From: Microbacterium oxydans
Lineage (GTDB): Bacteria > Actinomycetota > Actinomycetes > Actinomycetales > Microbacteriaceae
NCBI RefSeq assembly: GCF_006540085.1
Contig: NZ_BJOG01000001.1
Location: 558,001 to 622,000, forward strand
Direction of reading: 5' to 3'
Length of the DNA stretch: 64,000 nt
This document shows, piece by piece, positions 27,351 through 35,262 of this stretch (position 1 is its first letter; each line of letters opens with the position of its first letter). The position numbers and the translations under genes are program-made. The notes under the pieces were generated by a model. It worked only from the letters and a program-made list of their open reading frames with translations. It had not been told where the DNA came from and did not search any database.

Positions 27351-28151
27351 TTATGGATGGTCGCCGGACTCCCATGCAGCTTCAATCGCCTTCGCCTGCT
27401 TATTCGCGTCCGTCAGCCACTCATCATCCCATTCGCCGGCCACGACATAGTCTGACGCTCGCTGCAGCACCATCTTGAGGTAGTCCCAGCGGGCGGGCCC
27501 GTTGTTCTCCTGCTGATCTTCGGCGAACCCGATTTGGATGATGTCGTAGGCGTTCTGGATGTCGATGAAGAAGTACATCGCGGCTTCGCGATTCGGCAGC
27601 ATGAGCCCGAGGTCCGCTGCCGCCATGTAGTCCTCTTGCCGCACCTGATTCGGGCCCTCCTTCCCCATCTGGGCGCGTACTTTGCGCAGAGCGACCAGCA
27701 TCTCGCGACCGGCTTGCTCGGCTCGAATGTGGTGTTCGTCACGCAGTCGCCGATCCTCTGCAGCTGCAACCAGGTCGTCCTCGCGTTGCTGCGCTTTCGC
27801 TGCGAGGTCGTCCTCGCGCTTCGTCGCCGCGGCTCGGAGAGAGTCGTCCCGCTCTTGGTCAGCTTGTCTACGCTCCTCTTCGCGAGCCGCTGCAGCTTGC
27901 GCGCGGGCGTCCTCAAGCTTCCGATCCTCGAGATCTTTTGCATCCTGCTGCCGCTTTGCCTCGAGATCTTTGGAGTCTTGCCGCTTCGCATCCTGGTGTT
28001 TCGCAATCGCGTTGACGACGAGAGCTAGGAGGCCAAAGACTCCAGTGATTACCGCTGCTACGCCGGCGCCTTGCAAGACGGACCAAACGGTGACAGCGGA
28101 TTCATTTGTCTCGGTCGCAGCAGACAGCATGAGAGCCAAAACGATGTTCAT
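27351..28151 (-). CDS. Membrane-anchored coiled-coil protein, function unknown
   Basis: A 266-residue protein with one strong transmembrane helix (VAAVITGVFGLLALVVNAI, residues ~31-49), then about 90 residues of charged Lys/Arg/Asp/Glu/Ala heptads forming a long coiled coil (KHQDAKRQDSKDLEAKRQQ onwards). A C-terminal globular part of ~110 residues follows (YMAAADLGLMLPNREAAMYFF). It has no recognised catalytic motif. Transcribed ahead of HNH-module-MNT with a 116-bp gap, it could be the membrane component of the same system or a separate gene. Confidence 0.55.
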   Translation of the reverse strand: MNIVLALMLSAATETNESAVTVWSVLQGAGVAAVITGVFGLLALVVNAIAKHQDAKRQDSKDLEAKRQQDAKDLEDRKLEDARAQAAAAREEERRQADQERDDSLRAAATKREDDLAAKAQQREDDLVAAAEDRRLRDEHHIRAEQAGREMLVALRKVRAQMGKEGPNQVRQEDYMAAADLGLMLPNREAAMYFFIDIQNAYDIIQIGFAEDQQENNGPARWDYLKMVLQRASDYVVAGEWDDEWLTDANKQAKAIEAAWESGDHP

Positions 28152-28340
28152 ATTCGAACGTTAGCGGGTGGAGGCAGTGGCGGATGCGTGAAGCGCGTTG
28201 TCCGTCGATGGGGCTGCTGCGGCCCTCCCCGAATCGGGCCGTCGGCCTCCGCCGCGCGGGTACGCGCGTCGCGGCTCTGCCACCCTGGAATCGTGCTCCT
28301 GATGTAACTCCTACATCGCCGTACTGTGCGTCCACGCTGA

Positions 28341-28667
28341 CTAGAGCCCGGTCCCGCGCCCAGCGTTCTGTCGAACGTTGTCCGACGCGCGCCGCGTTGG
28401 ACTTCGACGCGGACGCTCTTCTGGAGGTTGCGACGTTGTCACTGCCGCGCCACGCGCGCCACGGAGACATACCTGCGGGATCTGGGTATAGGCCGTAGCG
28501 GGTGGTGGATGCGCCAGCCTTGAAGGAGTTCGCGGCGCGAGTAGCGTCGGGAAGGCTGTCGAACTCTCCCCTGCCCACGCGACCATCTGGTCGTTCGATC
28601 CGTACAGCCACCACGACGGGCGGTCGCCGGTGTCGTTTGTCACCAGAAAACGCGAGTAGTTCCCCAA
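28341..28667 (-). pseudogene. DUF1508 (YegP-like) gene with two compensating frameshifts
   Basis: Read in one frame the start (RFLVTNDTGDRPSWWLYG) and end (ASDNVRQNAGRGTGL, then TAG at 28341-28343) look like a DUF1508 protein. The roughly 176 bp between 28390 and 28566 make sense only in another frame (EFDSLPDATRAANSFKAG, SPWRAWRGSDNVATSRR). The switches fall at a GAGAG run (28563-28570) and a GCGCGCG run (28385-28394) and cancel each other, so no stop arises. It could be a decayed gene, sequencing error, or a real protein with a scrambled centre. The start (TTG at 28667 or upstream) is uncertain. Confidence 0.65.
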
Positions 28668-28773
28668 CCAATCGATGATTCCCGCGAGCGAGTCCTTCCG
28701 TCGCGGTGGGACGTGAACCTCCGAATCCGCTTAGATGGTTCCCAAACTGGAATATCGCGGCGCATCCTTGCGC

Positions 28774-28782
28774 TACAGTGTA
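28774..28782. promoter_or_regulatory. TACAGTGTA palindrome upstream of higB
   Basis: TACA-G-TGTA is symmetric and lies 17 bp before the higB start, overlapping the likely promoter. Its position fits an operator for the HigA-type protein encoded downstream; binding is inferred. Confidence 0.45.
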
Positions 28783-28799
28783 ACGAAGTCGGTGACATC

Positions 28800-29108
28800 A
28801 TGGAGGTTCGATATGAGGACCGGAAGCTAGAGAAGCTGTGTACGGACGAACGCGAGATGAAGCGTCGACGCGCAGACATCGCCCCGCGGCTTCGTCTGCG
28901 GATCAAGGCGCTGGAGGTCGCGAACAGCATCGGAGACCTGGCTACGGTCGATCCGCTCGGCGGCTGGCACGTCTTGACTGCTGATCTCGATGGTGCATGG
29001 GCGGGCAAGCTCAGCGCGAATTACCGCCTCCTGGTCGCGCCGGTCGGGGAGAGCGACGCAGAAGAAGCCGTCATCGTCACAGTCATCGACATCATCGACT
29101 ATCACTGA
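28800..29108 (+). CDS. higB: HigB/RelE-type toxin
   Basis: A 102-residue RelE/ParE-superfamily protein of the HigB killer group: MEVRYEDRKLEKLCTD start, central RLRLRIKALE helix, DPLGGWHVLTADLDGAWAGKLSANYRLLV core and a C-terminal IVTVIDIIDYH strand. HigB toxins are ribosome-dependent mRNA nucleases. The ATG at 28800 gives the normal family N-terminus; an open frame to 28713 precedes it. The antitoxin-like gene starts 12 bp downstream, the toxin-first order typical of higBA. Confidence 0.85.
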   Translation: MEVRYEDRKLEKLCTDEREMKRRRADIAPRLRLRIKALEVANSIGDLATVDPLGGWHVLTADLDGAWAGKLSANYRLLVAPVGESDAEEAVIVTVIDIIDYH

Positions 29109-29120
29109 AAGGGGAGCACG

Positions 29121-30218
29121 ATGTCCACGCACACCAACTACGCTGTTGCTCCCGGTGAGTACCTCGCCGAGTGGCTCGACGACTCAGGCACTACCCAGCA
29201 GCAGGCGGCGAGTCGCATCGGGGCGAGCCGCAAGCAGATCAATGAGATCGTGAACGGACGGGCGCCCATCACTGCGGAAACGGCATTCAAGCTACAGCGC
29301 CTTACACGCATCGAGGCTGACACGTGGCTGCGACTCGAGCTGCAGTACCGCACCGATCTCGCACGCCTGCACGACGAACAAGAACTCGCTCAGCACGTAT
29401 CGAAGATTCCCGCAGCGACGGCGTCGTACCTTCGCTCGCTGGGCGCCACGACCGCGTCTGCGCGGGCCCCAGGGAAGCTCGTCTCCGACTTCCTCGCATT
29501 CCATTCCTTCGGGACATGGCAAGCATTCGAGGAGAGCGTTCAGCGTTCCCACGACGGTGAGTACGCTCTCGCGGCACTCACAGAGAACAAGGCCGCCTTC
29601 GACCTGGTCGCCTGTTCGACGTGGTTGCGCGCCGGCGAGCTGTCCGAAGCGTTCGAACGGGGGCAGCGGTACTCCTTCGACGAGGAGGCGCTCCGGGCAC
29701 TTATCCCGCACCTGCGGGAACGAGCTGCGTATCCCGACGATGCCATGCTCCATGATCTTGCTGAGCTCCTGTCATCGGTGGGCGTAGTGTTCGCCATGGT
29801 CGAGCCGCCCAAGAGCTTCCCGTTGTACGGGATGACACGGTGGATCAACAATCGCGTTCCGATGATTCAACAGTCCGGCCGTCGAGCGAAGGATGGCTTC
29901 ATCATCTGGACGTTCTTCCATGAAATCGGCCACGTCCTGAACGATCCGCGCGGCGAGATGCACTACGAGCTCTCCTCGAAGAAGGTTCGCTCCACGAAAG
30001 CGGAGAAGGCCGCCAACGCGTTTGCGTTCGAGTCGTTGTTCGGTGAGGACGGATTGGAGCCGTTCGATGGCTTGACGAGCGACCGCGCGATTCAGCGCGC
30101 CGCGCGTGAGGTGGGGGTGTCCCCGGGGGTTGCAGTGCAGCAACTGCATCGGTACCGGAAGCTCCCGTACAACTATGGCAATCAGCTGTTCGTCGATGTC
30201 GAATGGGGGAAGGCGTAA
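29121..30218 (+). CDS. higA: HigA-type XRE regulator fused to an ImmA/IrrE metallopeptidase
   Basis: A 365-residue two-domain protein. Residues ~8-70 form a HigA-like helix-turn-helix (PGEYLAEWLDDSGTTQQQAA, ASRKQINEIVNG). The C-terminal half is an ImmA/IrrE (DUF955) zinc peptidase with HEIGH at residues 267-271 and downstream acidic residues in KAEKAANAFAFESL. Standard HigA is about 100 residues, so this is a fused or extended antitoxin. The ribosome site GGGGAG precedes the ATG. ImmA proteases cleave partner repressors in mobile elements and stress responses, so it could degrade itself or another regulator upon a signal. Confidence 0.85.
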   Translation: MSTHTNYAVAPGEYLAEWLDDSGTTQQQAASRIGASRKQINEIVNGRAPITAETAFKLQRLTRIEADTWLRLELQYRTDLARLHDEQELAQHVSKIPAATASYLRSLGATTASARAPGKLVSDFLAFHSFGTWQAFEESVQRSHDGEYALAALTENKAAFDLVACSTWLRAGELSEAFERGQRYSFDEEALRALIPHLRERAAYPDDAMLHDLAELLSSVGVVFAMVEPPKSFPLYGMTRWINNRVPMIQQSGRRAKDGFIIWTFFHEIGHVLNDPRGEMHYELSSKKVRSTKAEKAANAFAFESLFGEDGLEPFDGLTSDRAIQRAAREVGVSPGVAVQQLHRYRKLPYNYGNQLFVDVEWGKA

Positions 30219-30305
30219 CCTCGCGCTCTGCGACAAGCCTCAGGGCGCGTTGCAAGGCAAGCCCAAATTACTGTGCGAAGCCACCATCCATTCTTCGAGG
30301 ATCAC

Positions 30306-31856
30306 ATGACCCTCGAGACCATCAGCAAAGCGGCTACCGTAGGTGGCAGGCTCATGCTGTACTGCGGTGCGGGCGTAACTATCGACCGCACCGGACACAG
30401 CTGGGGCTCGCTCATCCTGTCGCTGCTACCGGAGCGGAAGCACAAGACTCGTCCCGATATGCCGACACGGTCGCAGGTCGGCGGCTTGAACGGTCGCGCT
30501 CCGGAATCGCTCGCCTCCAGCGTCGTCTACCTTCTGCGCGCGAACTCGGGTGGCGGGGAAAAACTGCGTCGCACACTACGCGAGCGCCTTCGCGCGTCTC
30601 TTTACCAGGAGGAAGGTCGCTGGCAAAACGGCCGGATCGTAGAGGAGATCGTTCTTCTCGCAGCATTGCGGTCTGCCCGTGGAGACGAGACGACGATTCT
30701 CACCACGAACTACGACACCTACCTGGAGCAGACCCTGGACAAGGTTCGCCAGAACCTCCCGGATTCAATGCCTGCTCCGGGGCTGCGCGTCTTTCGGGCG
30801 GGCGTTGAGACGCCGTTGCGCGTCGTGGAGCCCCACCTGATTGATCCGACAGACCCGGGCGCGTTCGTCGACATCGTCTACCTGCACGGCCGGCTCCCGA
30901 GAGCCAAGAAGGGGACCGTTCACTGGCCCCTGGTCCTCGACGAGAACAGCTATGCAGCGACTGCGAAGCCGGTGGAGAAGACTATCGCTGACGCACTCGA
31001 GGGCGCGTCGCTCGCTCTGATGCTCGGCACCAGCCTCAGTGATACCCCGCTGGTGCGGGCGCTCAGCACGACTCCTCGCGACGGCTGCGAACGCCTGGCG
31101 GTGCTTCTTCGCGCCGACTTCGCGCACAACAACGATGCCGATGAGGAACTAGCGCTAAATCTTGCCCGACACCGCGCGGCGGAACTCGGCGTCGGGCTAC
31201 TATTCCCTGACTTTCCCGGACAGGTCGCGCAGCTGCTTCGCGAGGTGGTACTGCGGAGAATCTACGCGGTGGCGCGCCCGGATGTGCCGGAAAGCCTGCC
31301 CTATACGGACCGAGTGGATGCGTGGTGGACGGGCTGGTCAGCACGCGCGGGGAAGGACCCTGACCTCATCAAGCGCGTCCGGAAGACCCTCGGGCGGATG
31401 TACAAGCTGATGGAAATCGCTCCGCCCGCCTCGCCGCTCGATGTCGAACCCGAACGGTTTCAAGTGGAGCTCTGGGTGCGTGAGGCGCCGGTCGCTCAGC
31501 ACCGTAGTTTGCGGCGGTGGGCGCGCGCAGGAGACCGCCAGGTGGATGGGCTCGGGGGAAAGGTTGCTGATTTGGAGGTGGGCAGCTACCTTGCTCCGGT
31601 CCGTGCATTCGTCGACGGCAGACCGCGCCTGCTCAGCGTCGAGGATCTGGACGGCGGACGCCATGACCTCACGCAGTACACGTGGAAGGCTTTTCTCTGC
31701 GTACCAATTCGCACCTATGGCGCCATGGTTGGGGTGATGTGCCTGGCGAGCACGCGGTCCGTTCAAGACAGCGCGATGAACCGGGACTCGAAGACGACAG
31801 CCGACCTGGTGTCGCGTCTACGGCTCGACGGATCAAATCTTCTCGCCGTGGACTAA
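30306..31856 (+). CDS. SIR2-GAF fusion protein, probable NAD-consuming defence effector
   Basis: A 516-residue protein. The N-terminal ~300 residues are a SIR2-like domain: GAGVT (21-25), TTNYD with Asn135, YLHG with His194, and LGTSLSD (240-246), so the residues expected for NAD binding and hydrolysis are present. Residues ~355-510 resemble a GAF sensor domain (VELWVREAP, SYLAPVRAFVDGRP, WKAFLCVPI, GAMVGVMCLAS). SIR2 domains in phage defence deplete NAD. A GAF domain suggests ligand control. The ATG at 30306 has a GAGG site, and the higBA-like pair lies 87 bp upstream. Antiviral function is inference. Confidence 0.7.
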   Translation: MTLETISKAATVGGRLMLYCGAGVTIDRTGHSWGSLILSLLPERKHKTRPDMPTRSQVGGLNGRAPESLASSVVYLLRANSGGGEKLRRTLRERLRASLYQEEGRWQNGRIVEEIVLLAALRSARGDETTILTTNYDTYLEQTLDKVRQNLPDSMPAPGLRVFRAGVETPLRVVEPHLIDPTDPGAFVDIVYLHGRLPRAKKGTVHWPLVLDENSYAATAKPVEKTIADALEGASLALMLGTSLSDTPLVRALSTTPRDGCERLAVLLRADFAHNNDADEELALNLARHRAAELGVGLLFPDFPGQVAQLLREVVLRRIYAVARPDVPESLPYTDRVDAWWTGWSARAGKDPDLIKRVRKTLGRMYKLMEIAPPASPLDVEPERFQVELWVREAPVAQHRSLRRWARAGDRQVDGLGGKVADLEVGSYLAPVRAFVDGRPRLLSVEDLDGGRHDLTQYTWKAFLCVPIRTYGAMVGVMCLASTRSVQDSAMNRDSKTTADLVSRLRLDGSNLLAVD

Positions 31857-31866
31857 CGTCCGGTCA

Positions 31867-32028
31867 TCAGAACGCGGAGCGGTGCGCCGCAGCAAAAAGA
31901 GCGCGCTGGTCACGCGCTTCGCGCTCGCGGTTTCCGCGATTCGCTTCCTGCACCAGTCGGGTGCGTGCGTTTCCAGCGTCGTTCTGGCGGGTGTTCCCAG
32001 TCTCGCTGCGCATCGTGTTGCGGTTCAC
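31867..32028 (-). CDS. Possible 53-residue charged small protein
   Basis: A short frame starting GTG at 32028 with GGAGG four bases upstream; the protein (VNRNTMRSETGNTRQND...) is rich in Arg, Asn and Glu and resembles nothing I know. The rest of the 31857-32225 interval has no supportable gene. The evidence is only the good ribosome site, so this may be chance. Confidence 0.25.
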   Translation of the reverse strand: MNRNTMRSETGNTRQNDAGNARTRLVQEANRGNREREARDQRALFAAAHRSAF

Positions 32029-32225
32029 GTTGCCTCCATTACTAGCGTAACTGTTCGCGACAGTCTTGTCGCCACGAACGTTCGCGTCAAGCCGACGAGT
32101 ATTGTCGTGTCCGTCGGTGCAACAAAGAACTGCCGTGTTCCCATCCCTGCGCGGTAGTTTTCGGACGCAGAGCTGAAACGCATGCGAGGTTGACACCGCG
32201 GTGCTGTTTCCGCGCCTCTTGATTC

Positions 32226-32471
32226 TCACCGGTTCCCCGGCCGTTGATGCCACGGGCACTCCACGCACCCGCCCGACAGTCGCCGGTTCGGGATGCTCTG
32301 CTCGGTCTCGTGGCCGTCCTTGCACCTCCAGTGGTGCCTGTCGTTTGACCCGCGCATCACCTCGTTCGGGTACTTGCGGTTCCGCCAGGGGTGCCAGTCG
32401 CCGATGAGAGTCGGGTCTGTGGTGGCGAAGTCGTTGAACCCGGCGAGGATGAGGCGGCCGGCGCAGTGGAG
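32226..32471 (-). pseudogene. Truncated zinc-ribbon (treble-clef) protein fragment next to tRNA-Gly
   Basis: An open frame of 81 codons with no start codon runs directly out of the tRNA-Gly 3' end. It contains GDWHPWRNRKYPNEVMRGS, HHWRCKDGHETEQSIPNRR and GGCVECPWHQ, the Trp-x-x-N, Cys-x-x-Gly-His and CxxC pattern of DUF4379-like treble-clef zinc fingers. The stop is TGA at 32226-32228. Loss of the N-terminus exactly at the tRNA suggests truncation by recombination at this site. Confidence 0.6.
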
Positions 32472-32540
32472 GGGCTGACGGGAATCGAACCCGCGCTGTC
32501 TGCTTGGGAAGCAGAAGTTCTACCATTGAACTACAGCCCC
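32467..32540 (-). tRNA. tRNA-Gly (CCC)
   Basis: The minus strand folds as a cloverleaf: acceptor GGGGCTG pairing with CAGCCCC, D arm GTTC/GAAC, anticodon stem TCTGC/GCAGA around loop TTCCCAA (anticodon CCC), and T arm GCGGG-TTCGATT-CCCGT. The discriminator is T (32470) and CCA is encoded at 32467-32469. Its 3' end faces the low-GC island, the usual integration side for mobile elements. Confidence 0.95.
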
Positions 32541-32630
32541 GTACCCGCATCCGAGGAGCGGGCGAACGCCAGCCTACCCGTCCGGTGCCCTTTGGCCAAA
32601 GCAGGCACGGCGTCGGAAGCCCCTGGCAAC

Positions 32631-32636
32631 TAGGCT
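32631..32636 (+). promoter_or_regulatory. -10 box TAGGCT, leaderless start of dcd
   Basis: TAGGCT followed by six bases and the GTG start at 32643, with no ribosome site. The same box-to-start spacing occurs at several other genes in this window. Confidence 0.45.
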
Positions 32637-32642
32637 GGTGCC

Positions 32643-33248
32643 GTGCTTCTCAGCGACCGCGACATCAAGGCAGAACTCGCATCCGGCCGCATCGGCCTCG
32701 ACCCGCGTGAAGACGGGATGATCCAGCCGTCGAGCATCGACGTGCGTCTGGACCGGTACTTCCGCCTGTTCGACAACCACAAGTATCCGTTCATCGATCC
32801 GTCGGTCGACCAGCCGGAGCTCACGCGCCTGATCGAGGTCGACCCCGACGAGCCGTTCATCCTGCACCCCGGCGAGTTCGCGCTCGGGGCGACGTTCGAG
32901 CAGGTCACGCTGCCCGACGACATCGCGGCACGTCTCGAGGGCAAGTCGTCGCTCGGACGCCTCGGACTCATCACGCACTCGACCGCGGGTTTCATCGATC
33001 CCGGCTTCACAGGGCACGTCACGCTCGAACTCGCGAACGTCGCGACCCTGCCGATCAAGCTGTGGCCGGGCATGAAGATCGGTCAGCTGTGCTTCTTCCG
33101 GCTCACCTCTCCCGCCGAGAACCCCTACGGATCCGGCCCCTACGGCAACCGCTACCAGGGTCAGCGCGGACCGACGGCCTCCCGGTCGTTCCAGAACTTC
33201 CATCGGACGGATGTCGGCACCACCGACGTCGGAGCAGTCGGAGGCTGA
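32643..33248 (+). CDS. dcd: dCTP deaminase (probably dUMP-forming)
   Basis: A 201-residue enzyme of pyrimidine deoxynucleotide supply. Family motifs include [31 protein letters not shown] and the catalytic [12 protein letters not shown] segment, with a C-terminal tail ending ...[14 protein letters not shown] that closes over the substrate. In actinobacteria this enzyme usually performs both deamination and triphosphate cleavage, yielding dUMP; this is assumed from family. The GTG start is leaderless. It is followed 1 bp later by a membrane-protein gene. Confidence 0.95.
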   Translation: MLLSDRDIKAELASGRIGLDPREDGMIQPSSIDVRLDRYFRLFDNHKYPFIDPSVDQPELTRLIEVDPDEPFILHPGEFALGATFEQVTLPDDIAARLEGKSSLGRLGLITHSTAGFIDPGFTGHVTLELANVATLPIKLWPGMKIGQLCFFRLTSPAENPYGSGPYGNRYQGQRGPTASRSFQNFHRTDVGTTDVGAVGG

Positions 33249-33249
33249 G

Positions 33250-33759
33250 ATGACCGACGCGAGCGGTACCCAGCCGGAAGAGCCCGTCATCCCGGAGCAG
33301 GCATCCTCCCTGGAGGAGCCGCGCTCGTCGGAAGGGCTCGAGCTTCCGGACGAGTCGCTGATCCCGCCCGCCGACGTCGTGATCCCGCCGCCTCCGCCCG
33401 AGATCCCGATCCCGGACGGGCTGCTGACCCCGCCGCCGTCTGATCTCCCGTCCGCCGACGCGGTGATCCCGCCGCCTCCGCCCGCGACGCGGCGCGCCGA
33501 CCGTGCCCGTCCGACTCCCGCCATCCTCGAGGGGGAGCCGCCCGCCGCGGTGGCCGATGACTGGGCGCTGCCGTCCGTCGCACCCGAGGTGCCGACGTCG
33601 GGTGGCTACCGCGTGCTCACCATCGTGATCTTCGCGTTCCTGTTCCTGCTCCTCGTCGCCGCGATCGTCGTGGGCGTGTACCTGCTGAACACCACCAGCT
33701 TCCCGTTCGCGGGCGCCGACGTCGCAGCGTCGTCGATTTCAGGCGTTCCGCTCCTGTGA
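33250..33759 (+). CDS. Proline-rich single-pass membrane protein, function unknown
   Basis: A 169-residue protein. The first ~115 residues are acidic and Pro-rich with two copies of a VIPPPPP element (VVIPPPPPEIPIPDG and AVIPPPPPATRRAD). A transmembrane helix follows at ~122-147 (VLTIVIFAFLFLLLVAAIVVGVYLL), then a short outside tail. The ATG lies 1 bp after the dcd stop, so it is probably co-transcribed. No known domain recognised. Confidence 0.55.
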   Translation: MTDASGTQPEEPVIPEQASSLEEPRSSEGLELPDESLIPPADVVIPPPPPEIPIPDGLLTPPPSDLPSADAVIPPPPPATRRADRARPTPAILEGEPPAAVADDWALPSVAPEVPTSGGYRVLTIVIFAFLFLLLVAAIVVGVYLLNTTSFPFAGADVAASSISGVPLL

Positions 33760-33769
33760 CCTGCTGAGC

Positions 33770-34801
33770 TCAGGAGCGTTTCCGGGCCGTCCTGCGTCGA
33801 AGTGCTGCCGAGGCGACGGCGACGATCGTGCCGACGGCCACCCCGATCACGGTCTCGATCGCGCGGTCCTGCAGCAGCATGTCGACGGGCGTGGGTGCGG
33901 CCAGGTGCACCATGAGCAGGGCAAGCGGGGTGATGAAGATCATCGCGATGCCGTAGTTGCGGCCGACGAACAGCTCGGCGGCGGCCTGCAGCACGACCAC
34001 GAGGGCGATCACGGCGAGTGGGGGCAGGTCGATGGCGAGGATGCCGGCGGCGACGAGCACTCCGAGCAACGTGCCGACAAGGCGCTGGATGCCGCGGATC
34101 ACGCGGGCGTTGAGCTGAGGTCCGCTCACGGCGGCCACCGCGCCGACCGCCGCCCAGTACCAGTGCGAGTCCATGATCAGCAGCCCGGCGAAGCCCGCGC
34201 CCAGGATCGCGACTCCGACCGACGCGGCCATCTCGCCCGCGATCGGGCCGACGGGCTGCAGGGTCTTCGGCGGCACGTCGTCGGTGCTGCGGGTGAGGAT
34301 GCCGATGAGGGCGGTGATGGCCAGGCCGAACAGCACGCTCGGTCCACCGACCAGCAGCACGTCCCCGAAGGAGGCGGCGGTGGCGGGGATCGTCGCGCAG
34401 GCTCCGACCGCGAACACCGGGAACAGCGGCCCCGGCGGGTGCCACCGCATCGTGTAGGCGAGCAGGGTGACGGCCGACGCGATGACCGCGACCACGAGGA
34501 TGCTGGCCGGGGCCGGGGCGGCGAGGACCGACAGTGCCGTGCCGACGAGCATCGAGGCGAGGATCACGCCACCGGCGCTCGCCTGCATGCGGATGCGGTC
34601 GCGGAACACGTCGTGCCGCCCGTAGAGGGCGGCGAAGGCGCCGAAGCTGGCGTAGATGCTGAGGTCGAGGCGTCCCAGTGCCCAGAGCACGAGTAGGGGG
34701 ACGGCCACGCTGACCGCGGCGCGCAACGCCACCCGGTGGTCGCCGCGGTGCGGCTCGACGCGCAGAACGCCGGTCCACACCCTTCCCCGCGAATCCGCCA
34801 C
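33770..34801 (-). CDS. FUSC-family (fusaric acid resistance-type) membrane protein
   Basis: A 343-residue polytopic membrane protein of the FUSC/aromatic-acid-exporter group, with about ten hydrophobic helices in two sets of five. The N-terminal YASFGAFAALYGRHD and C-terminal repeat-half motifs RVIRGIQRLVGTLLGVLVA and AAELFVGRNYGIAMIFITPLAL are characteristic. It probably exports aromatic or amphipathic compounds. It ends 10 bp from the convergent dcd-linked gene. Confidence 0.75.
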   Translation of the reverse strand: MADSRGRVWTGVLRVEPHRGDHRVALRAAVSVAVPLLVLWALGRLDLSIYASFGAFAALYGRHDVFRDRIRMQASAGGVILASMLVGTALSVLAAPAPASILVVAVIASAVTLLAYTMRWHPPGPLFPVFAVGACATIPATAASFGDVLLVGGPSVLFGLAITALIGILTRSTDDVPPKTLQPVGPIAGEMAASVGVAILGAGFAGLLIMDSHWYWAAVGAVAAVSGPQLNARVIRGIQRLVGTLLGVLVAAGILAIDLPPLAVIALVVVLQAAAELFVGRNYGIAMIFITPLALLMVHLAAPTPVDMLLQDRAIETVIGVAVGTIVAVASAALRRRTARKRS

Positions 34802-34844
34802 TGATCCAGCCTACGTCCGACTCCCGACCGCCTCCGTCGTCGGG

Positions 34845-35249
34845 TCAGACTGCCGAGGCGCGTAGGAGCAGCCGGGTCTTCTCCAGGATGTGGTTCAGTG
34901 CTCGTGTGGCGGCGAGCGCGTCGTCGTGATCGACCTCGTCCCAGATGGGGCCGGCGACGCGCGCGATCTCACGGCTGATCGCGGCCACCAGTGTCGTGCC
35001 CGTGGGGCTGAGGTGAGAACCCTCGACGAGTCCCCGCTCCTGGAGGGCGCGGAGGAAGAGCGCGGAGTCGGGGTCGTGTAGACGGTCAGCGACGAACCTG
35101 TCCACGCTGCCCTCTCCCTCGAACTGGGAGACGAGGCGCAGCGTCACCCATTCCCGTTCCGACAGGGCATGGGGGGAGAGCAGGGTGAGCAGGAGGGCGT
35201 TCAGCGCCTTCTCCGTCTGGCCGATGAGCTGCGGGCCGAAAGGGATCAT
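34845..35249 (-). CDS. MarR-type winged-helix regulator
   Basis: A 134-residue protein with the helical architecture of MarR/SlyA regulators: LIGQTEKALNALLLTLL helix, SEREWVTLRLVSQF, LVEGSHLSPTGTTLV wing region and a long C-terminal dimer helix. Motifs are diverged, so assignment is by fold pattern. The ATG at 35249 has GGAG five bases upstream. It is divergent from a second MarR gene at 35320, with two matching inverted repeats between them. Confidence 0.65.
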   Translation of the reverse strand: MIPFGPQLIGQTEKALNALLLTLLSPHALSEREWVTLRLVSQFEGEGSVDRFVADRLHDPDSALFLRALQERGLVEGSHLSPTGTTLVAAISREIARVAGPIWDEVDHDDALAATRALNHILEKTRLLLRASAV

Positions 35250-35262
35250 GAGGGCTCCATAT

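Noticed and set aside
31882-32157. Plus-strand 91-residue frame in the gap after the SIR2-GAF gene
   Set aside because: It has no ribosome site and an unconvincing composition, and it overlaps the better-supported minus-strand small frame.
25255-32466. Integrase, transposase or insertion-sequence gene in the island
   Set aside because: No reading frame here shows a tyrosine or serine recombinase or DDE motif, and no terminal inverted repeats were found. Mobility is therefore only inferred from GC content and the tRNA.
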